A stretch of 64,000 nt of DNA, taken from an uncultured Alphaproteobacteria bacterium. Its GTDB lineage: Bacteria > Pseudomonadota > Alphaproteobacteria > Micavibrionales > Micavibrionaceae. The stretch lies in assembly GCA_946480475.1 (NCBI GenBank), contig CAMLJM010000002.1, positions 78,355-142,354 of the forward strand. The letters are read 5' to 3'. Positions 43,302-51,912 of the stretch are shown in pieces. The position numbers and the translations under genes were made by a program. The stretch's first letter is position 1, and every line of letters begins with the position of its first letter. Under the pieces are notes generated by a model. That model made no database searches. It saw only the letters and a program-made list of their open reading frames with translations, and was not told the DNA's origin.

Positions 43302-44060
43302 TCAGTCTTTATAAAGATTGTAAATGTCGCGTGATTGTTTTGTGCTTACACGGGAATCAATATCTTTGTACCATGCCATGGTTTTACCGTCTTCCGACCA
43401 TATTTCCAGACTTACAACATCTGCCATTAACATCCAGAGTTCATACCCATTCAGAACAAATGGCCTTTTGGTGTCGGCAGCCGTTGGCAGCAAGGTCAGG
43501 CTGATAATGCCTTCGGCATGCCCTATCAGTTTCTGGTCCTCGGTTTGTTTTTTAAAATTGATGAATTCTTCCTCTGACAAGCGCAGTTCCAGATGATCCT
43601 CGATGTTTTCGGGAATCAGCCCTATCCACATATCAGCTACATGCAGTGGGAACAGCTTGTCGGGCTGATCCACCATCTCCAGGTTAACGATGGCGGCTCC
43701 TTGTTCAGCTAACATTCGTTTTGCCATAGTTAGTGACGGGGTGCGGAACGACACGCGTGTTTTCACCGTGATCGGATTATCTTCAATCACAAAGTTATTA
43801 AAGGCATTCTGCAGGTTTTCCGGCTCTATTCGGAGCATGGCGCTACGTTCCCGGGGGGTCGCCTGCATATATGCTGGCGACTTAGCGACCCAAAATTTAA
43901 AGTCTGGAGCCACTTTGGCGTATTTGAAGAAGGCAAATCCCGCCAGATATTCGGGTGGGAGGTCATTGCTTGCGCGCGCGCTTGTGGGTGTGCAAATGGT
44001 CAGGGTAATGATTAGACACAAAGATACGGCAAGCTTGATCACCGATATAAGTTTATTCAT
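43302..44060 (-). CDS. exported protein of unknown function
   Basis: ATG 44060 is chosen over 44099 because AAGGG lies 9 nt before it and it begins a clean signal peptide (MNKLISVIKLAVSLCLIITLTICTPTSARA). The 252-residue mature part starts SNDLPPEYLAGFAFFKYAKVAPDF and has many beta strands. LELRLSEEEFINFKKQTEDQKLIGHAEGIISLTLLPTAADTKRPFVLNGYELWMLMADVVSLEIW is typical of a compact periplasmic domain. I know no certain family. Confidence 0.65.
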   Translation of the reverse strand: MNKLISVIKLAVSLCLIITLTICTPTSARASNDLPPEYLAGFAFFKYAKVAPDFKFWVAKSPAYMQATPRERSAMLRIEPENLQNAFNNFVIEDNPITVKTRVSFRTPSLTMAKRMLAEQGAAIVNLEMVDQPDKLFPLHVADMWIGLIPENIEDHLELRLSEEEFINFKKQTEDQKLIGHAEGIISLTLLPTAADTKRPFVLNGYELWMLMADVVSLEIWSEDGKTMAWYKDIDSRVSTKQSRDIYNLYKD

Positions 44061-44171
44061 GCAGATTACCCTTAGTGTATGGCTTGCCAGCTCATTCAAT
44101 ACAATTATTATAATACAAATTAATTTACAGACTGTGTATGTGCAGATAAAGCGAAATTCAGTGTTAACCCC

Positions 44172-44732
44172 ATGAATCCCATAGATATTCTTGATGACTA
44201 TCCTAAAGAGCGCGGGCCGGGGGAGGGGGACGATTTATGGGATCATGTAACACGTGATGTAAAACCGTTACGGGTTTCTTCCCGTACTGTAGCGCCTTCT
44301 GCATCTCCCCATATTAAGAAAACTGCCCGGGGGCCTGATGAACCTACTGCTCCTGTTGCTGTTGTTCGAGAAAGATTGCCAGGTGACCGTGAAGTTGATA
44401 GCCGTACGGGAAGAAAGCTTAAGCGAGGTCAGTACCCGATAGATATCACACTTGATCTGCATGGTCTGACACAGGAAGCAGCACACAAGAAGTTGCGCGA
44501 GACTATCCGGCGCGCCTATGGCCGGAATTTGCGTTGTGTGCTCATTATTACCGGTAAAGGCCGTAGTGCTGAGGGTATTAGTACGGGCGTTCTCAAACGG
44601 CAGGTTCCGCAGTGGCTTGCTGAGCACGATCTTTCCGATATCGTCCTGCGTGTTGAGCCAGCGCAAGCTGAGCATGGGGGTGGTGGTGCCTTGTACGTAT
44701 TACTGCGCCGCAAGCGTACGATCAGTAATTAG
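44172..44732 (+). CDS. Smr/MutS2-C-terminal domain protein
   Basis: The N-terminal 80 residues of this 186-residue protein are disordered. The C-terminal Smr domain has PIDITLDLHGLTQEAAHKKLRETIRRAY (the D-L-H-G motif) and VLIITGKGRSAEGISTGVLKRQVPQWL, ending with a strand around GGGGALYVLLRRK. Smr domains are nucleases or nucleic-acid binders, some acting in ribosome rescue. It ends with a 4-nt overlap on the convergent fusion gene. Confidence 0.92.
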   Translation: MNPIDILDDYPKERGPGEGDDLWDHVTRDVKPLRVSSRTVAPSASPHIKKTARGPDEPTAPVAVVRERLPGDREVDSRTGRKLKRGQYPIDITLDLHGLTQEAAHKKLRETIRRAYGRNLRCVLIITGKGRSAEGISTGVLKRQVPQWLAEHDLSDIVLRVEPAQAEHGGGGALYVLLRRKRTISN

Positions 44733-46150
44733 TGAATCTTAACAAGGGTGTCGCGGGTGCGGATCAGGCTTCTGCCATCGGCTTCTGTACGTGTGAGCGT
44801 AATAACGCCCGTATACTCGCCAGCCGGAATCAGTGTCTCCCCGAAGTTTTTTCCTATGTAGTATAGCTGGCGTGCTCTGGTTTTTTCCTGTGCGATATCA
44901 CGGCGTGTAACCACCTGACTGTCCGGCCCTATGATTTCCAGTTCGATTTTATCACCGGCGGCCACACCATAAATCATCGCCCAGAATGTCAGGATAGGAC
45001 TATCTTCGCGGCGCAAGTAGGAAGGTGCTGTCGCGTCAATACGCAAGGCGTCCAGATCGGGCACGCCGGTTTTAAAACCCGCGGCGTAAAGTGATACTGG
45101 CTCATATGGCAAAGGTGGATTCCAGAAAGGAGTCTGCTCCGTCTTGCAGGCTGTGTTCATAATATGCCCGCTAAAGGGATCATAAATCTTACCATCCTTC
45201 ATGATGGTAAAATGCAGATGGGGAAATTCAGCGACACCGGAGTGTCCGACAAGTCCCAGGGGTGTGCCTGCTTTGACAGTTTGCCCTTCCTTGACCTTGA
45301 AAGATCCGTTTTTCATGTGGCAGTAAAGTGTTTGCCAGCCACTGGCGTGTTCCAGCACGATACCGTTCCCGCAACCTTTCTTTTCCCTGAGCAAGGTTTC
45401 TATTTCTTCCTTATCAGGCATAAGGTCTGCGGCGCCTTCACGGGTGCGTAACACTTTCCCATCTGCGGCAGCCAGAACAGCAACGCCGGTTTCCATGGCA
45501 ACAAGGTCGCGGATACCGAAATCACTGCCGTCGTGGCCTTCATAAGTGAGAGGCCCGCAATTATAATCGCGTGCTACATCAGGTGCGGCATCGTTGTCCG
45601 GGTAATTCACGAGCCAGCAAGTCTTGCCGATTTCACAGGCAACAGGCATTTGCAGTTTGGGGGCGTCCTGGGCCCAGGCTGGCAATGGCAATAATAACAG
45701 TAAAGCGAATATCAGTTTCATGATGATACAAGCGCTGCCATCACCATAAAAGTTTTCTTCCCGGCCTATGTCTTTGAAATGCAAGCTACGATAGAAATCG
45801 TAGAGATGTTTATCGCCTTCCGGCGTCTCCAGCGATACAGCGGGAATATTGCGGTTTTTTGCAAACTCAAGCGCGGCTTTTACAAGATCCTTGCCAATAC
45901 CCATGCCGCGAAAATCTGGCAGTACGGCCACGGAATCAATACTGAGGCTGGTCTGGTTATCCATGATCTCTGCCAACAAATGGCCTACAACGCCTTTTTT
46001 TGTGTCTTCATACACAAGTATAATTTGCGCAGGGGAGAGCATCAGTTCATAGAACGTTTCTTCATCTATGGGATAGCGCTCTTTCTGGAAGCTCGCCATT
46101 TCTATACGCGCCAGCAGCGGTATGTCATCCATAGTGGCTTTGCGGATCAT
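44729..46150 (-). CDS. GNAT acetyltransferase fused in frame to secreted M23 peptidase
   Basis: One uninterrupted frame encodes 473 residues. Residues 1-143 are a RimI-like GNAT domain: SVAVLPDFRGMGIGKDLVKAAL is the acetyl-CoA motif and LYDFYRSLHFKDIGREENFYGDG the usual end. At residue 144 (ATG 45719-45721) a signal peptide begins, MKLIFALLLLLPLPAWAQ, followed by an M23/LytM peptidase with GHDGSDFG (HxxxD) and FPHLHF (HxH). A signal peptide in the middle of a protein is odd. Either two proteins come from one frame by internal initiation, or it is a real fusion threaded through the membrane. Last gene of the kamA operon. Confidence 0.85.
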   Translation of the reverse strand: MIRKATMDDIPLLARIEMASFQKERYPIDEETFYELMLSPAQIILVYEDTKKGVVGHLLAEIMDNQTSLSIDSVAVLPDFRGMGIGKDLVKAALEFAKNRNIPAVSLETPEGDKHLYDFYRSLHFKDIGREENFYGDGSACIIMKLIFALLLLLPLPAWAQDAPKLQMPVACEIGKTCWLVNYPDNDAAPDVARDYNCGPLTYEGHDGSDFGIRDLVAMETGVAVLAAADGKVLRTREGAADLMPDKEEIETLLREKKGCGNGIVLEHASGWQTLYCHMKNGSFKVKEGQTVKAGTPLGLVGHSGVAEFPHLHFTIMKDGKIYDPFSGHIMNTACKTEQTPFWNPPLPYEPVSLYAAGFKTGVPDLDALRIDATAPSYLRREDSPILTFWAMIYGVAAGDKIELEIIGPDSQVVTRRDIAQEKTRARQLYYIGKNFGETLIPAGEYTGVITLTRTEADGRSLIRTRDTLVKIH

Positions 46151-47208
46151 GCCGATTTCCTTAGATAGGAACTATCGGGGGCGTACCGCAATTGTCCCGT
46201 TTCAATTAACAAACGTAAAATATCAGGATAGAAATAACCTTTATCAATATCTTCCTGATTAACATAGGCGCCTGCATCCCAACTAGGGTTTGGATTAAAC
46301 TCCACCAGCTTCAATTGGCCGCGGGCGTCCAGGCGATAATCTATTTTAGCGCAGTCGTGACAATTCAGGCGTGTGAATAGTTTTTCTGAATACTCTTCTA
46401 TCTGTTTTGTGAATGCGGGGGGCAGTGTGGAGTGATGTGATTTCAGGTTATCATAGTTGCCGGCGATATCGAATTTGGAGTCATAGGTCAGAATGTGCGG
46501 TATGCCTGCAGGTATCTTTGAGTAGTCCCACTCGAACGTTGGCAGATAGAAATACCCTGTTCCCGGATTACCAGTGATGGTCACGCGGTATTCGGTGCCC
46601 GGCAGAAATTCCTGAACCAATATTTCATGGATATTCATATCATTCATGAGATGGAGGATTTGCGCCTTCAGTTCAGCAGCATTGTTAACAACAGATTTTT
46701 CAGTGATGCCTATGCTATTGTCAGCAGCGTTTGGCTTGATCATGGCGGGGTAAATATGCCAGTCGTTCAATACTGAAAAATCGCCCGTGAAGAGAGTTTC
46801 TTCTGGTACGGGTACATTCGCTTCCTGTGCCAGCTTACTCACCAATCTTTTATCGTAGCAAAGCAACAGGCAGTCAGGTCCCGCACCGGAATAAGGTATA
46901 TCCAGCATTTCCAGCAGCGCCGGAACATGCAGTTCTTTACGTGGGTCATTGTTAAAGCCGTTATCGCAGAAATTCATGACAAAATCTGGACGCGTGTGGC
47001 GCAGGTCGTCCATCAGGGTCTGGTGATTGTTCAGATAGCTGAAGTTATAATCAGTCAGGTTCGCGAGTGTTTCCTTGAGCACGCGCACTTCTTCCATATC
47101 TTCATGGCTGAATGTGGCGCCTGGCTTCACCTGGTCCTGTAGACGGGGATCGCCCAGGAGGACGGCAACATTCTTGAACACAGGTTTTGTCAGCAGACGC
47201 GGTATCAT
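46147..47208 (-). CDS. ATP-grasp ligase 4 (D-Ala-D-Ala ligase-like)
   Basis: This 353-residue protein has the Ddl-like order: MNFCDNGFNNDPRKELHVPALLEMLDIPYSGA in the N-terminal half, a central ATP-grasp domain with LVQEFLPGTEYRVTITG, and a metal-binding end CAKIDYRLDARGQLKLVEFNPNP with Asp, Glu and Asn in the correct order. It should form an amide bond from a carboxylate via an acyl phosphate. It is the most divergent of the four. Its 3' end overlaps the GNAT-M23 ORF by 4 nt (ATGA). Confidence 0.85.
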   Translation of the reverse strand: MIPRLLTKPVFKNVAVLLGDPRLQDQVKPGATFSHEDMEEVRVLKETLANLTDYNFSYLNNHQTLMDDLRHTRPDFVMNFCDNGFNNDPRKELHVPALLEMLDIPYSGAGPDCLLLCYDKRLVSKLAQEANVPVPEETLFTGDFSVLNDWHIYPAMIKPNAADNSIGITEKSVVNNAAELKAQILHLMNDMNIHEILVQEFLPGTEYRVTITGNPGTGYFYLPTFEWDYSKIPAGIPHILTYDSKFDIAGNYDNLKSHHSTLPPAFTKQIEEYSEKLFTRLNCHDCAKIDYRLDARGQLKLVEFNPNPSWDAGAYVNQEDIDKGYFYPDILRLLIETGQLRYAPDSSYLRKSA

Positions 47209-47221
47209 GAATTCCAGCCTA

Positions 47222-48265
47222 TCATCGTGCTGGATTGGCGCAAAGAATGATCTTGGTCAGCACATCGGCAATTGAAAGACCGGCCCTTAAAGCGGGTTGG
47301 AAAATGAAGCTATCGGGAATGATTGCCAGGTACGGATTGGTGTTTACTTCCAGAATCCAGGGATTCCCCTGTTCGTCCATACGAAAATCGATGCGCGCAT
47401 AGCCGCTTAGGCCCAGCGCGTGCCAGCTCTTGACCGCCAGTTGCTCCAGTCTGGCTTTCATGGGGTCATTTGATGACAGTTCCCCATAGCGCGCGCCAAT
47501 GGCCTTATATTCATCGCCATCTTCTTCCCATTTGGCATCTTCTGTTAAGAAAGGAAGGCGTCCTTCACTGAAGTGACGGGGATCGAATGTTAGCTCTGTT
47601 TCAGGAAGAAGTTCGGGATCTTCGCCCCGCTTGCCGATCATGCCTATGAAAAACTCACGTCCAGGCAAATAGCGATCTGCAAACCATAGTCCGCCATGCT
47701 CTTCCTCATATTGCTTCATGAGTTGCAGCAAATAGCCAGGGTCATCGGATACACTATCTTGTTTGATGTTAAAGGAGCCGTGATAGATGGCAGACTTTAC
47801 CAGCCATTTACCGGGGTTCTCGTATAACGGTTTGGTATAATTACGTGTGGCCCAGGGCGGCGTGGGTAAGTTCTGCGCGAGCAGTAATTCTTTCATACGA
47901 AACTTATCCGCATCACAGGCAAGCAATGTGCCCGTGTCTGTCCCCGTGAAAGGAACCCCCAGTTTTTCCAAGGCTTCCATCGCGCGTGGTTGCCATTCCG
48001 GTTTGCGTTCTACATTCTCAACCAGATTAAAAACAGCAAATCTTTCGCCTGCGGTTTTCTTTCTGCGTAGTATTTCCAATGTGTCAACGTTAAAGGGCAT
48101 CAATATTGTTTTGACGCCCGTATCGCGAATGATTTCGCCTAACTCTTCTGCAATCGTAATGTTGTAAAGCTCATCAGGCGTGGATTCATCATATGCCTGA
48201 TCGTGCAGCATAATGATTTCATCGTAGGGCAGAATTCCGGTTTGTTTACGCGTAGCGGGATTCAT
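47222..48265 (-). CDS. ATP-grasp ligase 3 (D-Ala-D-Ala ligase-like)
   Basis: This 347-residue protein has FAVFNLVENVERKPEWQPRAMEALEKLGVPFTGTDTGTL, a Ddl-type N-terminal motif. KWLVKSAIYHGSF supplies the ATP-contacting Lys, WFADRYLPGREFFIGMIG follows, and the metal site is YARIDFRMDEQGNPWILEVNTNPYL. It is clearly related to ligase 2 but only distantly similar, so it should have a different substrate. The start overlaps the upstream gene by 20 nt. Confidence 0.88.
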   Translation of the reverse strand: MNPATRKQTGILPYDEIIMLHDQAYDESTPDELYNITIAEELGEIIRDTGVKTILMPFNVDTLEILRRKKTAGERFAVFNLVENVERKPEWQPRAMEALEKLGVPFTGTDTGTLLACDADKFRMKELLLAQNLPTPPWATRNYTKPLYENPGKWLVKSAIYHGSFNIKQDSVSDDPGYLLQLMKQYEEEHGGLWFADRYLPGREFFIGMIGKRGEDPELLPETELTFDPRHFSEGRLPFLTEDAKWEEDGDEYKAIGARYGELSSNDPMKARLEQLAVKSWHALGLSGYARIDFRMDEQGNPWILEVNTNPYLAIIPDSFIFQPALRAGLSIADVLTKIILCANPAR

Positions 48266-49250
48266 TCTTCTTATTATTCAAAACGGGATTAATGATACGT
48301 TCTATGGCCTCTGAATGTTTCATGCCTGCATAGGATACGGCACGCATGAAACCGGCATCATCGGAAAGGCAGGGGTTTGCGTTGATCTCGAGAATGAAGG
48401 GGTTTCCTTGCTTATCAATGCGAAAATCAATACGGGCATAACCTTTCAGACCAAAATATTTCCAGCATTGCTGTGAGAGGTTTGCCAGTTTATCCAGCAT
48501 AGGTTCCTCGGCAGCGGTGAATTCCATGTTAGCAAAGGCATTGTTGTAAGACTCGCTGTCTTCGTTCCATTTGCAGTCATAGTCAACGATATGCGGTTCT
48601 TTGCCTGTGAAGCGAATTTCTGATGCAGGCAGGACGGTTGCTGTTCCATCGCCGTTATCCAGCAGGGCCATATTGATTTCTCTGCCCGGTATGTACTCTT
48701 CCAGGAACCACGCACCGCTATATTTTGCAGCACATTCGCGGGCTAATTCATTCAACTCATCAATATCTGAGGATACGTTGCGATGATCCATGCCACGTGA
48801 GCAATGGAATGTTTCAGATTTCAAAATCCATTGTTTGCCCTGCCTCCCGTCTTCCGGGAATGCGGGGGTGGGCAGATTATGCTGCTGCAGGCGACGCTTG
48901 ACCACGGGCTTATTTTCAAGCGCCTGCATGGTGGCTGCCCGATTGCCTGTGTAGGGCATGCCGATCTTTTCAAAGAAAAGGGGGCCTTCCGTTGCGCGCT
49001 CGTCTTCGCCACCCACGGCTTCGACCAGGTTGAATATAGCTATAGCCTGACAATCTATCAGGGATTGCTCCAATGTTTTGGGTCTGAATGGCAGCAGGGG
49101 GGCATGGTAGCCCAATTCACCCAGGCAGCGGCTGATAAACTGCGCCTGCAGAATAGTGTCTGCATCATCGGGTGTAGGATTTAGATTGATATCAGTATGC
49201 ACAATCGCAATACTGGGCCTGTTATTTCTAAAAACTTCAGGCGGCTTCAT
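48246..49250 (-). CDS. ATP-grasp ligase 2 (D-Ala-D-Ala ligase-like)
   Basis: This 334-residue protein has IAIFNLVEAVGGEDERATEGPLFFEKIGMPYTGN, QWILKSETFHCSRGMDHRN, WFLEEYIPGREINMALLD and the metal-ligand end GYARIDFRIDKQGNPFILEINANPCLS. All motifs needed for ATP-grasp catalysis are present. The acceptor and donor are unknown. It overlaps both neighbours (14 nt upstream, 20 nt downstream), so translation of the ligases is probably coupled. Confidence 0.88.
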   Translation of the reverse strand: MKPPEVFRNNRPSIAIVHTDINLNPTPDDADTILQAQFISRCLGELGYHAPLLPFRPKTLEQSLIDCQAIAIFNLVEAVGGEDERATEGPLFFEKIGMPYTGNRAATMQALENKPVVKRRLQQHNLPTPAFPEDGRQGKQWILKSETFHCSRGMDHRNVSSDIDELNELARECAAKYSGAWFLEEYIPGREINMALLDNGDGTATVLPASEIRFTGKEPHIVDYDCKWNEDSESYNNAFANMEFTAAEEPMLDKLANLSQQCWKYFGLKGYARIDFRIDKQGNPFILEINANPCLSDDAGFMRAVSYAGMKHSEAIERIINPVLNNKKNESRYA

Positions 49251-50256
49251 ATTGCAACTCCGGAAGGGTCAGGCCATAACGTGCGCAAGTGCCTGCTACA
49301 ATTTCACGGATCAATGTGGGATGATCCATTCCTGCCATATCACATAGAACGACAAGATCAGAGAAGCCCGGACGTAATCCTGCCAGCGGATTGATCTCCA
49401 TAATATGCGGTACACCATAATCGTCACATCTTATATCCAGACGGCCACCGTCACGGCAGTTCAGTGCCCTCCATGATGCCACTGCGACATCATGCACTGC
49501 CCTGAATAGGGCTGGCTCTTTTTGTTCATCCAGCAAGCTGTAGCTGATATGGTCGTACCAGTCGGATTTGTTGACATAGCCGTAATTGCCTATGCCGCGC
49601 GTTTCATCGATAACAACTTCCATGATGCCGATAACGCGTGTTGTTTCTTCCATGCCCAGCATGCCCACAGTAAATTCACGGCCGGAAAGATATGTTTCAA
49701 CCAACACAGGCTGCTTGAACTTTTGCAGCAGCAAGGCACAGGTGTCTTTCAGTTGTGCCGCATTTTCTATTTTTGATTTTCCATTGATGCCCTTGCCGGT
49801 GCCTTCAGCCAATGGCTTGGCAAATAAGGGATAGGGCAGATGAATGTCTTTAAGATCGTCCAGGGCCTTTATGACCTTGAAAGGGGCGGTGGCTATCCCA
49901 TGTTCGCGCAACATCAGCTTAGTTGCACCCTTATCAAGCATCATTGACATGGCTGCCGCATCTGAGAATGTGCAAGGAATCTGATAGGCTTCCAGCAATG
50001 CCGGTACTTGTGCTTCGCGAGCGATTCCGTATAGCCCTTCGGTAATATTAAAGATGAAATCCCATCGATCACCCTGTGCAAGACGTACCACCAGGTTTTT
50101 TATATGACCAATGCGATCGGTTTCAAAACCCATTTTCTGCAGCGCGCTTTCGATGCCTTCGATGGTATCAATCGCATCAAACTCAGCGATGGTTTCAGCA
50201 TCAAGGCCTGAATCCTTGTAATCGTCTTTCAGGTCATAGGTAAGGCCGACTTTCAT
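49237..50256 (-). CDS. ATP-grasp ligase 1 (D-Ala-D-Ala ligase-like)
   Basis: This 339-residue protein begins MKVGLTYDLKDDYKDSG. It has FNITEG at residues 69-74, REAQVPALLEAYQIPCTFSDAAAMSMMLDKGATKLMLREHGI, LFAKPLAEGTGKGI with the ATP Lys, VLVETYLSGREFTVGMLG, and the end GRLDIRCDDYGVPHIMEINPLAGLRPG. The metal residues D, E and N are kept. It is the ligase closest to kamA (5-nt gap), so it may act first on beta-lysine; that is inference. Confidence 0.88.
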   Translation of the reverse strand: MKVGLTYDLKDDYKDSGLDAETIAEFDAIDTIEGIESALQKMGFETDRIGHIKNLVVRLAQGDRWDFIFNITEGLYGIAREAQVPALLEAYQIPCTFSDAAAMSMMLDKGATKLMLREHGIATAPFKVIKALDDLKDIHLPYPLFAKPLAEGTGKGINGKSKIENAAQLKDTCALLLQKFKQPVLVETYLSGREFTVGMLGMEETTRVIGIMEVVIDETRGIGNYGYVNKSDWYDHISYSLLDEQKEPALFRAVHDVAVASWRALNCRDGGRLDIRCDDYGVPHIMEINPLAGLRPGFSDLVVLCDMAGMDHPTLIREIVAGTCARYGLTLPELQYEAA

Positions 50257-50261
50257 GGTGG

Positions 50262-51734
50262 CTAGTTCCGTGGTTTGACGTTGTAAACGCCGGATACAGA
50301 ATTGTGGGCAAAGCCCTGATCGCGCAGATAGTTCTGGCTGGTGCCCAGTGTGCCTTCAGGGTCAGGGTAACGGAAGGTTCCGCCTTCGAAGTTTGTAAGC
50401 AGCAAATCAGCACCATCACGACCGACCACGTAATCCGGCATCAGGGGTATCTTGCCGCCGCCGCCCGGGGCATCAACAACAAAAACAGGGTTAGCATAAC
50501 CTGTGGTGAAACCACGCAAACCTGCCATGATTTCCAGTCCCTTCTCAACAGGGGTGCGGAAGTGGCTCGACCCGGAGACGGGGTCACACTGATAAAGATA
50601 ATAGGGTTTCACACGGATTTTCAGCAGGCCATGATAAAGCTGCTTCATCGTATCGAGGTTGTCATTGACGCCCTTCAGCAGTACGGTCTGGCTTCCCAGC
50701 GGAATGCCGGCATCGGCCAAGCGTTCACAGGCTTCCATGGTTTCAGGCGTCAGTTCATCCGGATGCGTAAAATGGATGCTCATCCATAATGGGTGGTATT
50801 TTTTGAGCATCTTGGTCAGGTTTTTGGTAATGCGCTGGGGCATTACGACGGGGATCTTGGTGCCGATACGGATAAACTCCAGATGCTTGATACGGCGCAA
50901 GCGTGCAAGAAGCCATTCCAGCTTATCATCCATGATCGAAAGCGGGTCGCCGCCGGAAAGCAGGCAATCGCGGATTTCTGGGTGGGCTTCGATATATTGC
51001 GCGGCCTTTTCCCATTGCGAGATGCTGAAAGAATAAACGCCATTGGTTTCGCCCACCATGCGTGAACGGGTACAGTAGCGGCAATAAGTCGAGCAGAAGC
51101 CGGTAGTGAGAAATAGTACGCGGTCGGGGTAACGATGAACAAGGCCAGGGGTGGCGGTATCATGATCTTCGCCTAGCGGATCAGGGTCTTCACCGGGTGT
51201 ACGTACGTACTCCCCTGTCACGGGAATATGCGTACGGCGTAAGGGCTGTTCTGGGTTTACTTCATCCAGAAGTGAAGCGTAATAAGGCGTTATGCCGATA
51301 GGCAGGGAACCGCGATGTTTCAGAACGGCAGCTTCCTCATCCGGGGCCAGCTTAATGATGCGCGATAGTTGCTCAAGATCGCGAATGCGGTGACGGACTT
51401 GCCAACCCCAATCAGACCAGTCCTCTTTTGTGGCATCTGGATAAAAACGGCGACGGAAAGCGCGGGATTTTTCACTTTCGGGAAAACCGGGGTTCTTAAA
51501 TAAGGATTTTTTAGCCTGTTTGCGGGCCGTCTTGGTAGGAACAATACCATCTTCGTTCGCTGAAGGTTTTTTATCCAAGAACTTGTCGTAAAGCGAAGGC
51601 AGGCCCAAAGCCGGTGAATTTGCAATTTCCTGCGGATGGGCCCTTTGCGTAGGGGACGAAGTGTCCATTGCGATCCGCGTTGCTGCGGAGCTGTCCTGTT
51701 GAGAGGGGCCTGCCGATCCTTGTCGGTCTTTCAT
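50262..51734 (-). CDS. kamA: lysine 2,3-aminomutase (KamA family radical SAM enzyme)
   Basis: The radical-SAM cluster motif is FCSTYCRYC (CxxxCxxC), followed by SGGDPLSIMDDKLEWLL. The PLP lysine is in DAPGGGGKIPLMPDYV. KamA-type enzymes convert L-lysine to L-beta-lysine. I take ATG 51734 (490 residues); upstream and downstream Met codons at 51830 and 51668 are alternatives, and none has a strong ribosome site. The N-terminal extension before the YPDAT region is low-complexity. It is far longer than EpmB, and no epmA or efp is adjacent. First gene of a six-gene operon with four ATP-grasp ligases. Confidence 0.93.
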   Translation of the reverse strand: MKDRQGSAGPSQQDSSAATRIAMDTSSPTQRAHPQEIANSPALGLPSLYDKFLDKKPSANEDGIVPTKTARKQAKKSLFKNPGFPESEKSRAFRRRFYPDATKEDWSDWGWQVRHRIRDLEQLSRIIKLAPDEEAAVLKHRGSLPIGITPYYASLLDEVNPEQPLRRTHIPVTGEYVRTPGEDPDPLGEDHDTATPGLVHRYPDRVLFLTTGFCSTYCRYCTRSRMVGETNGVYSFSISQWEKAAQYIEAHPEIRDCLLSGGDPLSIMDDKLEWLLARLRRIKHLEFIRIGTKIPVVMPQRITKNLTKMLKKYHPLWMSIHFTHPDELTPETMEACERLADAGIPLGSQTVLLKGVNDNLDTMKQLYHGLLKIRVKPYYLYQCDPVSGSSHFRTPVEKGLEIMAGLRGFTTGYANPVFVVDAPGGGGKIPLMPDYVVGRDGADLLLTNFEGGTFRYPDPEGTLGTSQNYLRDQGFAHNSVSGVYNVKPRN

Positions 51735-51912
51735 TTTATTTCGCGTTTTGGCTTCCGGCTTACAGGACTGGCATGGCTCGTAAAAGCGGCACAGCCCGAT
51801 GCCCCTCACAAGCGAGAGACACAATCCCATATCATACCAGTTTCATAAAAAAACAATCGGTATTTTGAGTTTGCACACAAAGTCTGCACGAAATTGTGAA
51901 TAGATTTCAGGT

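Noticed and set aside
50262..51734. Assigning the aminomutase as EpmB (EF-P beta-lysylation)
   Set aside because: The protein is about 490 residues, much longer than EpmB, and neither efp nor epmA is nearby; the ATP-grasp operon gives a different context.
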